A stretch of DNA of 64,000 bases from JAGTVG01 sp942491935 (lineage in GTDB: Bacteria; Bacteroidota; Bacteroidia; Cytophagales; Cyclobacteriaceae). Below, piece after piece: positions 33,334 to 42,063 of the stretch. The stretch covers positions 62,001-126,000 of the forward strand of contig CALOCZ010000025.1 in the NCBI GenBank assembly GCA_942491935.1, given 5' to 3'. Position 1 is the stretch's first letter, and each line of letters starts with the position of its first letter. A program made the translations under genes and the position numbers. A model generated the notes under the pieces. It saw only the letters and a list, made by a program, of their open reading frames with translations. It searched no databases and had not been told where the DNA came from.

Positions 33334-33368
33334 TACCAAACCTGTCTTGTTAAAGAATCTGTTTGGTA
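33334..33368. repeat. Spaced inverted repeat upstream of the sugar oxidoreductase operon
   Basis: TACCAAAC (33334-33341) and GTTTGGTA (33361-33368) form an exact 8-bp inverted repeat with a 19-bp spacer. The left arm is itself part of a small palindrome (GGTTT-ACC-AAACC). It lies 63-97 bp upstream of the start of the Gfo/Idh/MocA gene, where a regulator could bind, and 76 bp from the end of the MutS-like gene. There is no T-run, so it does not look like a terminator. Confidence 0.4.
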
Positions 33369-33443
33369 CAAGGTAATTATTTGGAAGATTGGATTATCTT
33401 CTATTCATAATTCAGTTTATCAAATTGAAATCCTGAATGTTTA

Positions 33444-35237
33444 TCATTCTATGATCCTGATCCCCATTTTCTTCATTAGCTTGCTGGCATTAAAACTTTC
33501 ACAAATTCCGGGTGTGAGTTTGTAATCGAAGAAAATTTCATCGCCCTGAATTGTGCTGTTAAAGCTATAATTGCTAACATTTCTCCCTTCAGTTGCTTCT
33601 TTTGCAAGGTCAATATCATGTGTTGAAATCAATCCGGAAGTGTTTTCTTCAGTTAGTTGGTGCACCAGAGATACAGCCCCCAGATGCCGGTCATGTGAAT
33701 TTGTTCCTTTAAGAATTTCATCCAGGAGAAAATAGACTGGAATATTATCGGCAGTGATCTGAAGGAGCTGTTTTATACGGCTCAGCTCAGCATAAAATGA
33801 AGATATGTTTTCCTCCAGGTTATCCTGCGTCCTCATACTGCTGAAGATCTGTGTTGGAGTAAGGCTAAAAGAGCTCGCACACGCCGGACCGCCTGCCAGG
33901 GCCAAAACCATATTTACCCCAACAGTGCGCAGAAAAGTACTTTTACCCGCCATATTTGAACCGGTGATCATGCCTATACCTCCACGGCCGTTTATTGAAA
34001 AATCATTTGATATTCTGGATTTCGCTGGGATTAATGGGTGCCCCATATTTTTTGTATTCAACTTATGTTCTCCATCTAAAATCTCAGGAAATGAGTATCC
34101 CGGATTTGCAAAAGCCATTCCGGAAAAACTTGTCAGCCCTTCGATTTCTCCCATAGCTTCAAACCAACTTTCTGTATTTTCCGGCTGATCCATTTTCCAT
34201 TTTTCAGCTTGTATCGCAAATTGAAGATCTAGCAGGAATACTATATTAAATAATTGATACATTTTATTGGACCGATTATCCAGGTTCTGAAGTATTTGTT
34301 TTAAGGTGCCAATTCGCTGGGATACTTTTGGAATATTTTTAAGATATACTGATTGTAATATTTTAAGTTTTTTTGATTTAAAATCCTTCCTTTCAACTAA
34401 AATTATCAGTGCTTCCATACCTTGGAGCGATTTAATGGCTTCGGTGGTATTTTCATGAATATCCTTAACCCTTTCAAGTATGGTTAAAAGTATCACACTG
34501 TTCAAAACAATACCCAGGAAGATCCAATGATAGCTTAGGATTGATATTATGACCAGAAAAATAATTATTGTCATTAAGACTGGACCTAGAAATCTGACGA
34601 TTTTATAAAAGGTATTTCCCGCAATTACTTGTCCGGATTTCAGCCACTTCAGAAAGCCACTTATATCAGATTTGTTTTCATGATGTAGTCCTGTTGCCTG
34701 AAACTTCTGGATCCAATCTATATTTCCTGATAATTCCTTTATGCTTTCCTGTCTTAATAGTATCTCTTCATGGCTTGCCTTGGCAGATAACCAATCAGCC
34801 ATTGTTTTACGACCCCAAAATGTAGTGCATCTGTTGATCAGTTGAAAAAGGGAGTTCTTACCAAAAATGTCCAGATCATTATGGTAGGGGTGTTCAGCGT
34901 TGGCAAACTCAAGCCCCGGATCAAATCCATCTAATGAGCCCTTAGCTCTTAAAAGTTCATCGGAATTAATCCTGGAAAGAAATCTATTGTGGTTCGCAAG
35001 GTATTCTGTATTATTAAACAACTTTACCAGTATGACAAACGCCAGAATAAACAATACGGTCGATGTTATTACTCCAAATAAATTCGAATAATTCGCAGAG
35101 ATAGTTACAATTATCAGGAATGTGATAAATGTGAGCACCCGCAAGAAGGATAGGGATTTCAATTTATCTTTTGAATTCAAATATTTTGAATAATAACTAT
35201 CACTTCTTGAATTGAAAAATGCCGACTTTGAATCCAT
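33444..35237 (-). CDS. Membrane-anchored MutS-like ATPase
   Basis: A 597-aa protein with the MutS-type ATPase at its C-terminus but no mismatch-recognition domain. Two hydrophobic helices lie at about residues 31-72 (LRVLTFITFLIIVTISANYS; SNLFGVITSTVLFILAFVIL). A second hydrophobic pair lies at about 210-258 (LGPVLMTIIIFLVIISILSY; WIFLGIVLNSVILLTI), so it is an integral membrane protein. The helical clamp-like core follows, then Walker A GSNMAGKSTF (Lys432), FSSMRTQDNLEENISSF, Walker B VYFLLDEILKGTNSHDR and LISTHDIDLA. This architecture is known from Bacteroidota, but its function is not established to my knowledge. It starts 43 bp after the feoB stop, on the same strand, and may be co-transcribed with feoAB. 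Confidence 0.83.
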   Translation of the reverse strand: MDSKSAFFNSRSDSYYSKYLNSKDKLKSLSFLRVLTFITFLIIVTISANYSNLFGVITSTVLFILAFVILVKLFNNTEYLANHNRFLSRINSDELLRAKGSLDGFDPGLEFANAEHPYHNDLDIFGKNSLFQLINRCTTFWGRKTMADWLSAKASHEEILLRQESIKELSGNIDWIQKFQATGLHHENKSDISGFLKWLKSGQVIAGNTFYKIVRFLGPVLMTIIIFLVIISILSYHWIFLGIVLNSVILLTILERVKDIHENTTEAIKSLQGMEALIILVERKDFKSKKLKILQSVYLKNIPKVSQRIGTLKQILQNLDNRSNKMYQLFNIVFLLDLQFAIQAEKWKMDQPENTESWFEAMGEIEGLTSFSGMAFANPGYSFPEILDGEHKLNTKNMGHPLIPAKSRISNDFSINGRGGIGMITGSNMAGKSTFLRTVGVNMVLALAGGPACASSFSLTPTQIFSSMRTQDNLEENISSFYAELSRIKQLLQITADNIPVYFLLDEILKGTNSHDRHLGAVSLVHQLTEENTSGLISTHDIDLAKEATEGRNVSNYSFNSTIQGDEIFFDYKLTPGICESFNASKLMKKMGIRIIE

Positions 35238-35280
35238 AACAGTTTAATCTTTCTAAAAGTTTTCAGCGAGGGATTAATAA

Positions 35281-37398
35281 TTATTTTAAAAGGGTATACG
35301 TAATAAAGGATGCAAAGTACGCCAGGACAGATAAATATAAGAGTTGGAGTAGTGGCCATTTCCAGGCCTTTGTTTCGCGTAATACGATGGCTAGGGTACT
35401 CATACATTGCATTGCAAAGGCATAGAAGATAATCAAAGAAAATGCAACAGCCGTTGTATAGCGTGGCCCTCCGGTTTCTGGATTAATTTCGTTTTGCATT
35501 TTTCTACGAATAGTAGTTTCGGCATCGGCCTGCTCAATGGAATATATTGTTGCCATAGTGCCCACGAATACTTCCCTGGCTGCAAAAGAAGTAATCAGCG
35601 CAATCCCTATCTTCCAGTCAAAACCGATAGGTTTAATAACTGGCTCAATGGCTTTTCCAAATACACCTGCATAACTGTTTTCTAATTTATACGAAGCGAT
35701 TTTTGTGTTAAGTTGTTTTTCTGTCAAATTTTGGTCTGCATATTTTTCCGAGACGGTTTTTTCAGCATGTTTTATTTTGTCTGAAGGGCCGTAGCTTGCC
35801 AGCACCCACAAAACAATTGAAATTGCCAGAATAATACGGCCTGCCTCCCAGACAAAGGTCCTGGTCTTCTCATATATTGTAATTAATACATTATTGAATC
35901 TGGGCCATTTATACAATGGAAGTTCCATTATTAAAAAGCTCTTTCCTTTTCGAACTACAAATTGCCGGATTAAGAGAGCGGAAAGTACTGCTACCAGGAA
36001 TCCCATTAGGTATAAAGCCATAAGTGTCAGGCCTTGAAGGTTAAATATACCCAATATCCTGACTTCCGGAACTGCCATAGCAATTAATATCGTAAACACC
36101 GGAAGTCGTGCGGAACAACTTATCAGGGGAATCACAAAGATGGTTATCAGGCGATCCTTCCAGTTGTCAATTGAACGTGTTGCCATAATAGCTGGAATTG
36201 CACAGGCCATACCTGAGATCAGTGGCACTATGCTTCTCCCGTTCAGGCCGAACTGCCGCATGATTTTATCCATAAGAAATACCACGCGTGCCATATATCC
36301 GGTTTCTTCCAATATGGCAATAAAGAGGAATAGAAGCATGATCTGCGGTACAAACATTAAGATGCCCCCAATACCTGGCAAAATGCCATCTGTGATCAAT
36401 GAGAAAAAAGGACCATGAGGGAATTTGCTTTTTAATGTTAAACTGAGATTGCTGATAGACGTATCAATAAAATCCATCGGATATTCAGCCCATGCGAAAA
36501 TGGACTGGAAAATTCCCATAAGAATGGCCATGAAGATCAAATATCCCCATATCTTATGGGTCAATATGCTATCAATCTTGTCTGTAAAACGATATTGATG
36601 TCCATCTAATTTTACCTTAAATGATCCATCAAGTAATTCATTAATAATAGAATAACGATCTATGGTCTCTTTTGCCTGTGCGGAATTAATATCAAAGGCA
36701 TATTTTTCAATCAGGCTTTCAATAAGTTCCTTTTGAGCAGCTGTTAACTGATGGACATGTTTATATTGATGAATAATCAAATAGGCTTGATAATCATTTT
36801 CGAGCTTGAATTCACTTTTGATTTCTGAAATCAGCTGTGGTGCAAAATCCTTTACTTCATAAAAAGGCTTGGGTTGTGTCCCGGAAGTAATAGATGATAG
36901 TGCCTCCTTAATTTTATCCACACCCTCACCTGATCTTGCATTGATCCCAATTATGGGGACATTAATGGTTTTCTCGATTTTTTTCAGGTCAATCATAATC
37001 CCCGACCTGTCAGCTACATCCATCATATTGAGTGCCAGTATTATTGGAATGCCCATATCATGGATCTGAGTGAAAAGCAATAGATTTCTTTTCAGGTTAA
37101 CCGCATCAACTATTGCAATAACAACATCGGGCTTAGTTATGGGATTCAGGTCATAAATGGTTTCAAATACTACACGTTCATCATCAGATCTTGGATATAT
37201 ACTGTATGTACCGGGAAGGTCAATGATGTTGGCCTTTTTCCCTTCTTTTAAAGAACAGACTCCGGTTTTTTTATCAACCGTTATCCCGGGATAATTTCCT
37301 ATTTTCTGCTTAAGGCCGGTCAGCTGATTGAACAGGGAAGTTTTCCCGGAATTGGGATTTCCAATTAAAGTAACTTTAATATATTTTTTGTTCGCCAT
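35281..37398 (-). CDS. feoB: Ferrous iron transporter B
   Basis: The inner-membrane GTPase-permease for Fe(II). The N-terminal G domain has G1 GNPNSGKTSLF (about 12-22), G3 IDLPGTYSIYP (about 59-69) and G4 NMMD (about 124-127). The membrane part begins near residue 290 and contains the Gate motifs ILMFVPQIMLLFLFIAILEETGYMAR and SCSARLPVFTILIA, with the conserved cysteine that takes part in iron passage. At 705 aa it is close to the usual 700-800. It follows feoA by 6 bp. Confidence 0.96.
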   Translation of the reverse strand: MANKKYIKVTLIGNPNSGKTSLFNQLTGLKQKIGNYPGITVDKKTGVCSLKEGKKANIIDLPGTYSIYPRSDDERVVFETIYDLNPITKPDVVIAIVDAVNLKRNLLLFTQIHDMGIPIILALNMMDVADRSGIMIDLKKIEKTINVPIIGINARSGEGVDKIKEALSSITSGTQPKPFYEVKDFAPQLISEIKSEFKLENDYQAYLIIHQYKHVHQLTAAQKELIESLIEKYAFDINSAQAKETIDRYSIINELLDGSFKVKLDGHQYRFTDKIDSILTHKIWGYLIFMAILMGIFQSIFAWAEYPMDFIDTSISNLSLTLKSKFPHGPFFSLITDGILPGIGGILMFVPQIMLLFLFIAILEETGYMARVVFLMDKIMRQFGLNGRSIVPLISGMACAIPAIMATRSIDNWKDRLITIFVIPLISCSARLPVFTILIAMAVPEVRILGIFNLQGLTLMALYLMGFLVAVLSALLIRQFVVRKGKSFLIMELPLYKWPRFNNVLITIYEKTRTFVWEAGRIILAISIVLWVLASYGPSDKIKHAEKTVSEKYADQNLTEKQLNTKIASYKLENSYAGVFGKAIEPVIKPIGFDWKIGIALITSFAAREVFVGTMATIYSIEQADAETTIRRKMQNEINPETGGPRYTTAVAFSLIIFYAFAMQCMSTLAIVLRETKAWKWPLLQLLYLSVLAYFASFITYTLLK

Positions 37399-37404
37399 AA
37401 AAAA

Positions 37405-37626
37405 TTACTGTAATAAAATCATAGCAGCTTCATCGAGGCGTATAGACACATTATAACCTGAGACCCTGATTGATATAGGATCACCTAAAGGGGCCTTGAA
37501 ATTCAATTTTATCATTGAGCCAGGGAGGAAACCCATTTCAAGCAGTTTTAAGGTTAGGGAACTGTTCTGAAATCCACTGATAACCCCGGACTCGCCCACC
37601 TTAAGATCAGCCACTGTTTTCCCCAT
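37405..37626 (-). CDS. feoA: Ferrous iron transport protein A
   Basis: A 73-aa SH3-like cytoplasmic protein that assists FeoB. It has the typical order: LKVGESGVISGF, then LLEMGFLPGSMIKLNFKAPLGDPISIRVSGYNVSIRLDEAAMILL, split over four strands, the G-x-x-G-x-x-I pattern of FeoA. Length is standard. It is the first gene of the leftward feoAB operon, and a Bacteroidota-type promoter lies 34-64 bp upstream. Confidence 0.93.
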   Translation of the reverse strand: MGKTVADLKVGESGVISGFQNSSLTLKLLEMGFLPGSMIKLNFKAPLGDPISIRVSGYNVSIRLDEAAMILLQ

Positions 37627-37659
37627 CCTTATGTTTATTTAGATTGATTAAAAAGAGGC

Positions 37660-37690
37660 CAAAATTACATCCAATAATAATTTAAAGCAA
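37660..37690 (-). promoter_or_regulatory. Bacteroidota-type promoter of feoAB
   Basis: On the minus strand, TTG (37690-37688), a 20-bp spacer and TAATTTTG (37667-37660) match the -33/-7 consensus of the primary sigma factor of Bacteroidota (TTTG/TTG, N19-21, TAnnTTTG). The -7 element lies 34 bp before the feoA start. I see no clear Fur box. Confidence 0.6.
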
Positions 37691-37795
37691 CTTGTGGCAT
37701 TTAAACTTTATAAATAATCAATATTTACTTAATTGAAGTATATTGGTCTTTAATAATCCGGATTTTAGAGAAAAAACCATATTTTAACAACGCAA

Positions 37796-40700
37796 TTGGA
37801 ATCCCTTGAATTTAAAGTATTTCGATCTTCTGCTGGTTCGGGCAAAACCTATCAATTGGCACTTGAATTCTTAAAGATCGCACTTCAGAAACCGGATTAT
37901 TATAATAGGATCCTTGCTGTAACCTTCACCAATAAAGCTACCAATGAGATGAAGGCCAGGATCATCGAATTTTTATTTGATCTGGCGAATGATAAAGCCG
38001 ATGAATCCCTCATAAATACTCTGACTGAATCATTGAACCTAAGCAAAATTCAGTTGATGGAAAGAGCTAAAATTACCTTAGAGATGCTTCTTCATGCATA
38101 TTCAAACTTCTCGGTGAGTACAATCGATAGTTTTTTTCAGAGGGTGATAAGCGCTTTTTCTAGAGACCTCGGTATTCAGGGCGGATATGATCTTGAGTTT
38201 GACCTGGATAAAGTAAAGGATGCAATCACTGACCGGCTTTTTATAAAGCTTGACCAAAATCCTGAACTTAAAATGTGGTTGTTGAGGTTTGCCCTAAGTA
38301 AGATCGAATCGAATAAATCATGGGATATAAGGAACGATATCCGGCAATTGTCCGGCCAGATCTTTTATGAGAGTTTCAGCAATCATTATAAAATATTAAG
38401 TGATAAGATATCTGACACTTCCCAGATGTCAGACATGCTTCAGGACATAAAAGAAGAAAGAAAAAAAATCAAGTCCAATATTATAGAATATGGTCGTGAT
38501 GGGCTGGAGAAGATGAAGGATTATGGACTTGAAGTATCTGATTTTCTTCAGGGGGCAAGAGGCCCGGCCGGATTTTTTTCTAAAATGGCTGATGGAACGC
38601 AGAATATTAATTTGTCGAGTTCTTATTTAAAAAATGCATTAGATACACTGGAAGCATGGTTTTCGAAGAGCTCGAAAAAACAAGAGGTAATCACCAATGC
38701 GCTACAGGATGGTTTATTAAAACATTATAAAGAGGCATATAATTTTTATTCCATTGAGATTATTAAAGATAATACCTATAATGAAGTTCAGAAGTATTTT
38801 TTTTACATGGGGATCTTAAAGAACCTTATTGAGGGTGTAAAGGAATATCGTATTCTTAATGACGTAGTGCTCATATCCGATCTTACCCATCTTCTAAATA
38901 CAGTTATTGGGGATAATGATGCCCCATTTATTTATGAAAAAGTTGGTAGTTTTTATAGACATTTTCTGATTGATGAGTTTCAGGACACCAGTCGTTTTCA
39001 GTGGGATAACTTCCTGCCACTGGTATTGAATAGCCTTTCAATGGGGCATATGAATATGATTGTAGGAGATGTTAAACAGTCAATATACAGATGGCGTGGG
39101 GGTGATTGGGAGGTATTGCAAAGTCAGGTTGAACAAGATGTCAGACAGTTTCCAGTAAAAATTGAACCATTATCTAAAAACTGGAGAAGTCTGAAACATA
39201 TTGTATCATTTAACAATTCTCTATTCAAATCCATTCCCGGCATACTCACCTCTAAATTCATGGGGGAGGTAGAAAAAATATCTGAACCTGGATTAAGAGA
39301 AAGCGTCTTTAATTTCGTCGATCGATTTGATGAAGCATATTCCGATGTTCATCAGGATCTTCCAAAAGAGAAAACCTATGCTGAAAATGGATTGGTTGAG
39401 ATTCAATTTGTTCCTAATTCCGAAGATCCGGATAAAAAATCATCCTGGAGAGAGGGTGTTCTCATTAAATCAGTTGAAATTATTAAAGAATTGCAGGATA
39501 ATGGATATCAACCAAAGGATATTGCTGTTCTTGTTCGGACCAAGGAGGAGGGTAAAAAAGTAGCCAACTATTTATTGGATCAAAAAAGGAATATTGAACA
39601 GGAAAAAAGGTACAGCTTTGAAGTAATTTCCTCAGAATCCTTATTCTTGAAATCCTCCCCGGCGATTAATGTCGTAATTTATTTTATACAACTTGTCATT
39701 GATCAAACGGATGTTATAGCTTGGGCGAACTATTATTATTGGCTTTCTCTTTTAAAATCCGGAGCAGCTAATGTTGATTTTGGTGAGATTTTCCAAAAAT
39801 CAAAAGACAGCAATTTTCAAAAAGAACTAAATTCTAAATTATTAAACATACAGGATCGAATTGATTTTGAAAGGTATAAGTCAGTGCCAATTGTTGATCT
39901 TATTGAAGAGATCATTATTTTGCTCCAATTAACTGACCACCATGAAGAAAAAGCATATTTACTTGGATTGCAAAACGTTGTGCTGGAATATCTTGTAAAA
40001 AACAACAATGATCTGCATTCATTTATCAAGTGGTGGTTTGAGGAAGGCGAAAACAAATCTATTAAGCCCTCAATGGAACAGAATTCTATATTAATTCTTA
40101 CAATACACCAATCAAAAGGGCTTCAGTTTAAAAATGTATTAATCCCTTTTTGTAGCTGGGGAATTGACCATTCATCCAGGAATGATAACTTAATATGGGC
40201 TTCTTCCAATCTGCCGGTCCTTGATCGGATTCCGATCTATCCTTTGCGATATTCATCTCAACTTGCGGATTCCGATTTCGCCAATTCATACTTCAATGAA
40301 AAATCACTTGCTTATATGGACAATCTTAATCTTTTATATGTTGCCCTTACACGGGCCGAAAAAGGATTGTTCGTGTTTGCAGAATTACCAAAAAAGCCTG
40401 ATAATATCCATTCTGTTGGAGATTTGATCTATTGTCTATTTAATAATAATGGATTTCGGAATCAACAAACCGATAAGCCGGATGATCTGGATCTTTCAAA
40501 TTTCTGGAATGAAGAGGAAAATACTTTCAGATTAGGAAATATGACCAAACCTGGAACAGGTAAAAAACCACAGTCTTTATTCGTGTTGAATAAATTTGAA
40601 ACTGGTAGTTGGTACAATATGATAAGTATCAGGCGGCAGGCAGATATCTTATCGACTGATGATATAGGGGCAACAGGTGAAAAGATAAATTACGGTATTC

Positions 40701-41101
40701 TTTTACACCATATTTTGTCGATGATCCATAGTAAAGATCAGGTTGCTCATATTTTAGACTCCCAAGCCGGATCTGGTAATATTGGGCAGGGAGATATTGG
40801 CAAACTGTCAGGAATGCTTGAAAGACTATGGACAAATGAAAAAATAAGCAACTGGTTCTCCGGAGACTGGATAATAAAAACTGAAGTGCCAGTTCTTCCT
40901 GATAAGGGAAATATCCGGAGGATGGACCGGGTAATGATCAAGGATGATTTAGCCATAGTTGTTGATTATAAAACTGGCGAAAAAAGAAGTTCCGATATTA
41001 ATCAGGTTAAAAATTATAAGAATATTTTGCGACGGATGGGATATAAAGAGATTGAAGGCTATGTTTTATATTTAAATAATGGAGAACTAGTTGAAGTATA
41101 A
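37796..41101 (+). CDS. UvrD-like helicase-nuclease (AddA/RecB-type)
   Basis: A 1101-aa SF1 helicase fused to a C-terminal PD-(D/E)XK nuclease, the AddA/RecB-type subunit of the recombination complex that processes double-strand breaks. Motif I is SSAGSGKTYQ (Lys17), motif Ia AVTFTNKATNEMK, motif II LIDEFQDTSRFQW, motif III VGDVKQSIYRWRGGDW, motif V LTIHQSKGLQFKNV and motif VI LLYVALTRAEKGLF. The nuclease motif is VVDYKTGEKRSSDINQVKNY near residue 1065. The only start is TTG at 37796, since a stop lies at 37766-37768 and no ATG follows. It overlaps or abuts the AddB-like gene, its probable partner. Confidence 0.88.
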   Translation: MESLEFKVFRSSAGSGKTYQLALEFLKIALQKPDYYNRILAVTFTNKATNEMKARIIEFLFDLANDKADESLINTLTESLNLSKIQLMERAKITLEMLLHAYSNFSVSTIDSFFQRVISAFSRDLGIQGGYDLEFDLDKVKDAITDRLFIKLDQNPELKMWLLRFALSKIESNKSWDIRNDIRQLSGQIFYESFSNHYKILSDKISDTSQMSDMLQDIKEERKKIKSNIIEYGRDGLEKMKDYGLEVSDFLQGARGPAGFFSKMADGTQNINLSSSYLKNALDTLEAWFSKSSKKQEVITNALQDGLLKHYKEAYNFYSIEIIKDNTYNEVQKYFFYMGILKNLIEGVKEYRILNDVVLISDLTHLLNTVIGDNDAPFIYEKVGSFYRHFLIDEFQDTSRFQWDNFLPLVLNSLSMGHMNMIVGDVKQSIYRWRGGDWEVLQSQVEQDVRQFPVKIEPLSKNWRSLKHIVSFNNSLFKSIPGILTSKFMGEVEKISEPGLRESVFNFVDRFDEAYSDVHQDLPKEKTYAENGLVEIQFVPNSEDPDKKSSWREGVLIKSVEIIKELQDNGYQPKDIAVLVRTKEEGKKVANYLLDQKRNIEQEKRYSFEVISSESLFLKSSPAINVVIYFIQLVIDQTDVIAWANYYYWLSLLKSGAANVDFGEIFQKSKDSNFQKELNSKLLNIQDRIDFERYKSVPIVDLIEEIIILLQLTDHHEEKAYLLGLQNVVLEYLVKNNNDLHSFIKWWFEEGENKSIKPSMEQNSILILTIHQSKGLQFKNVLIPFCSWGIDHSSRNDNLIWASSNLPVLDRIPIYPLRYSSQLADSDFANSYFNEKSLAYMDNLNLLYVALTRAEKGLFVFAELPKKPDNIHSVGDLIYCLFNNNGFRNQQTDKPDDLDLSNFWNEEENTFRLGNMTKPGTGKKPQSLFVLNKFETGSWYNMISIRRQADILSTDDIGATGEKINYGILLHHILSMIHSKDQVAHILDSQAGSGNIGQGDIGKLSGMLERLWTNEKISNWFSGDWIIKTEVPVLPDKGNIRRMDRVMIKDDLAIVVDYKTGEKRSSDINQVKNYKNILRRMGYKEIEGYVLYLNNGELVEV

Positions 41102-41105
41102 GCAT

Positions 41106-42011
41106 ATGTCCGGATACAGTTCCTTTATAGATGAAATAGCAGAAAAACTTCTGAAAGATTATTCGGATAACCTGGAAGATCTAACGATAATCTTCCCAAA
41201 TCGCCGTGCAGGATTATTTTTTACGAAAGCCCTTGCAAATAAGATCAGCAACCCGATCTGGTCACCGGCTATCATTAGTTTTGAAGATTTCGTTTATTCA
41301 ATGATGGATAGTACGCCAGGTGATAATCTGTCCTTGCTCTTAGACCTATATGATGTCTTTAAGAGAATTTCTGGTTTTAATGAAACTTTCGACAAATTTT
41401 ATTTCTGGGGTGATATGTTGTTGAGGGATTTCAATGAAATTGACAAAAACCTTGTCAAGGCTAAAAGCATGTTCACCACCATAAAAAACCTGAAAGAAAT
41501 TGATGTTGAATTTGCATTTTTATCCGATTCCGAAATGGATGCACTTGAGAGTTTCTGGGGGAGTGCATTAAGTGATAAAAACAGACATAAAAAATCCTTT
41601 ATCACGTTCTGGTCTAATTTATACCCTATATATATTGCTTTTCAGGAAATCTTGAAGAAACAGGGAAAAGCTTATTCTGGAATGATCTACAGTGCGCTTT
41701 GCACCAAGATCAGGAATGGAAAATTTAAATGGGGAAAAGGGAAAGTAATATTTGCAGGATTCAATGCCTTGACGCCCAGCGAGGAGCTAATAATTAAATG
41801 GTTTATTGAATCTTCAAAAGGTGATATTTTCTGGGATCTGGATTCCTATTATTTCAATAAGCCAGGACATGAGGCTGGTTTGTTTTTAAGGCAGTATTAT
41901 AAGGATAAAGTATTTGGTAAAACTTTTCCAGGAAGGATACCGGATCACTTTAAAGAAATAAGAAAAAGAAATACAAACTATAGCTTCATCACAATATTCC
42001 GGTCAAACTAA
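41106..42011 (+). CDS. AddB-like helicase-nuclease, N-terminal part of a frame-interrupted gene
   Basis: This is the first part of the second AddAB-type subunit, a PD-(D/E)XK nuclease with an inactivated helicase fold. I start it at ATG 41106, 5 bp after the UvrD-like gene; an overlapping TTG at 41091 is also possible. It shows the family's N-terminal LTIIFPNRRAGLFFTKAL and VIFAGFNALTPSEELIIKWF blocks. After FKEIRK the frame degenerates to a stop at 42011. Removing one A from the AAAAA run at 41963-41967 restores EIQTIASSQYSGQTKIAGNI and joins the downstream frame. The break is therefore a +1 in a homopolymer. Confidence 0.82.
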   Translation: MSGYSSFIDEIAEKLLKDYSDNLEDLTIIFPNRRAGLFFTKALANKISNPIWSPAIISFEDFVYSMMDSTPGDNLSLLLDLYDVFKRISGFNETFDKFYFWGDMLLRDFNEIDKNLVKAKSMFTTIKNLKEIDVEFAFLSDSEMDALESFWGSALSDKNRHKKSFITFWSNLYPIYIAFQEILKKQGKAYSGMIYSALCTKIRNGKFKWGKGKVIFAGFNALTPSEELIIKWFIESSKGDIFWDLDSYYFNKPGHEAGLFLRQYYKDKVFGKTFPGRIPDHFKEIRKRNTNYSFITIFRSN

Positions 42012-42063
42012 AATTGCCGGTAATATTCTCCAGGACCTGATAAAAGACCAGGGTGTAGGGGGC

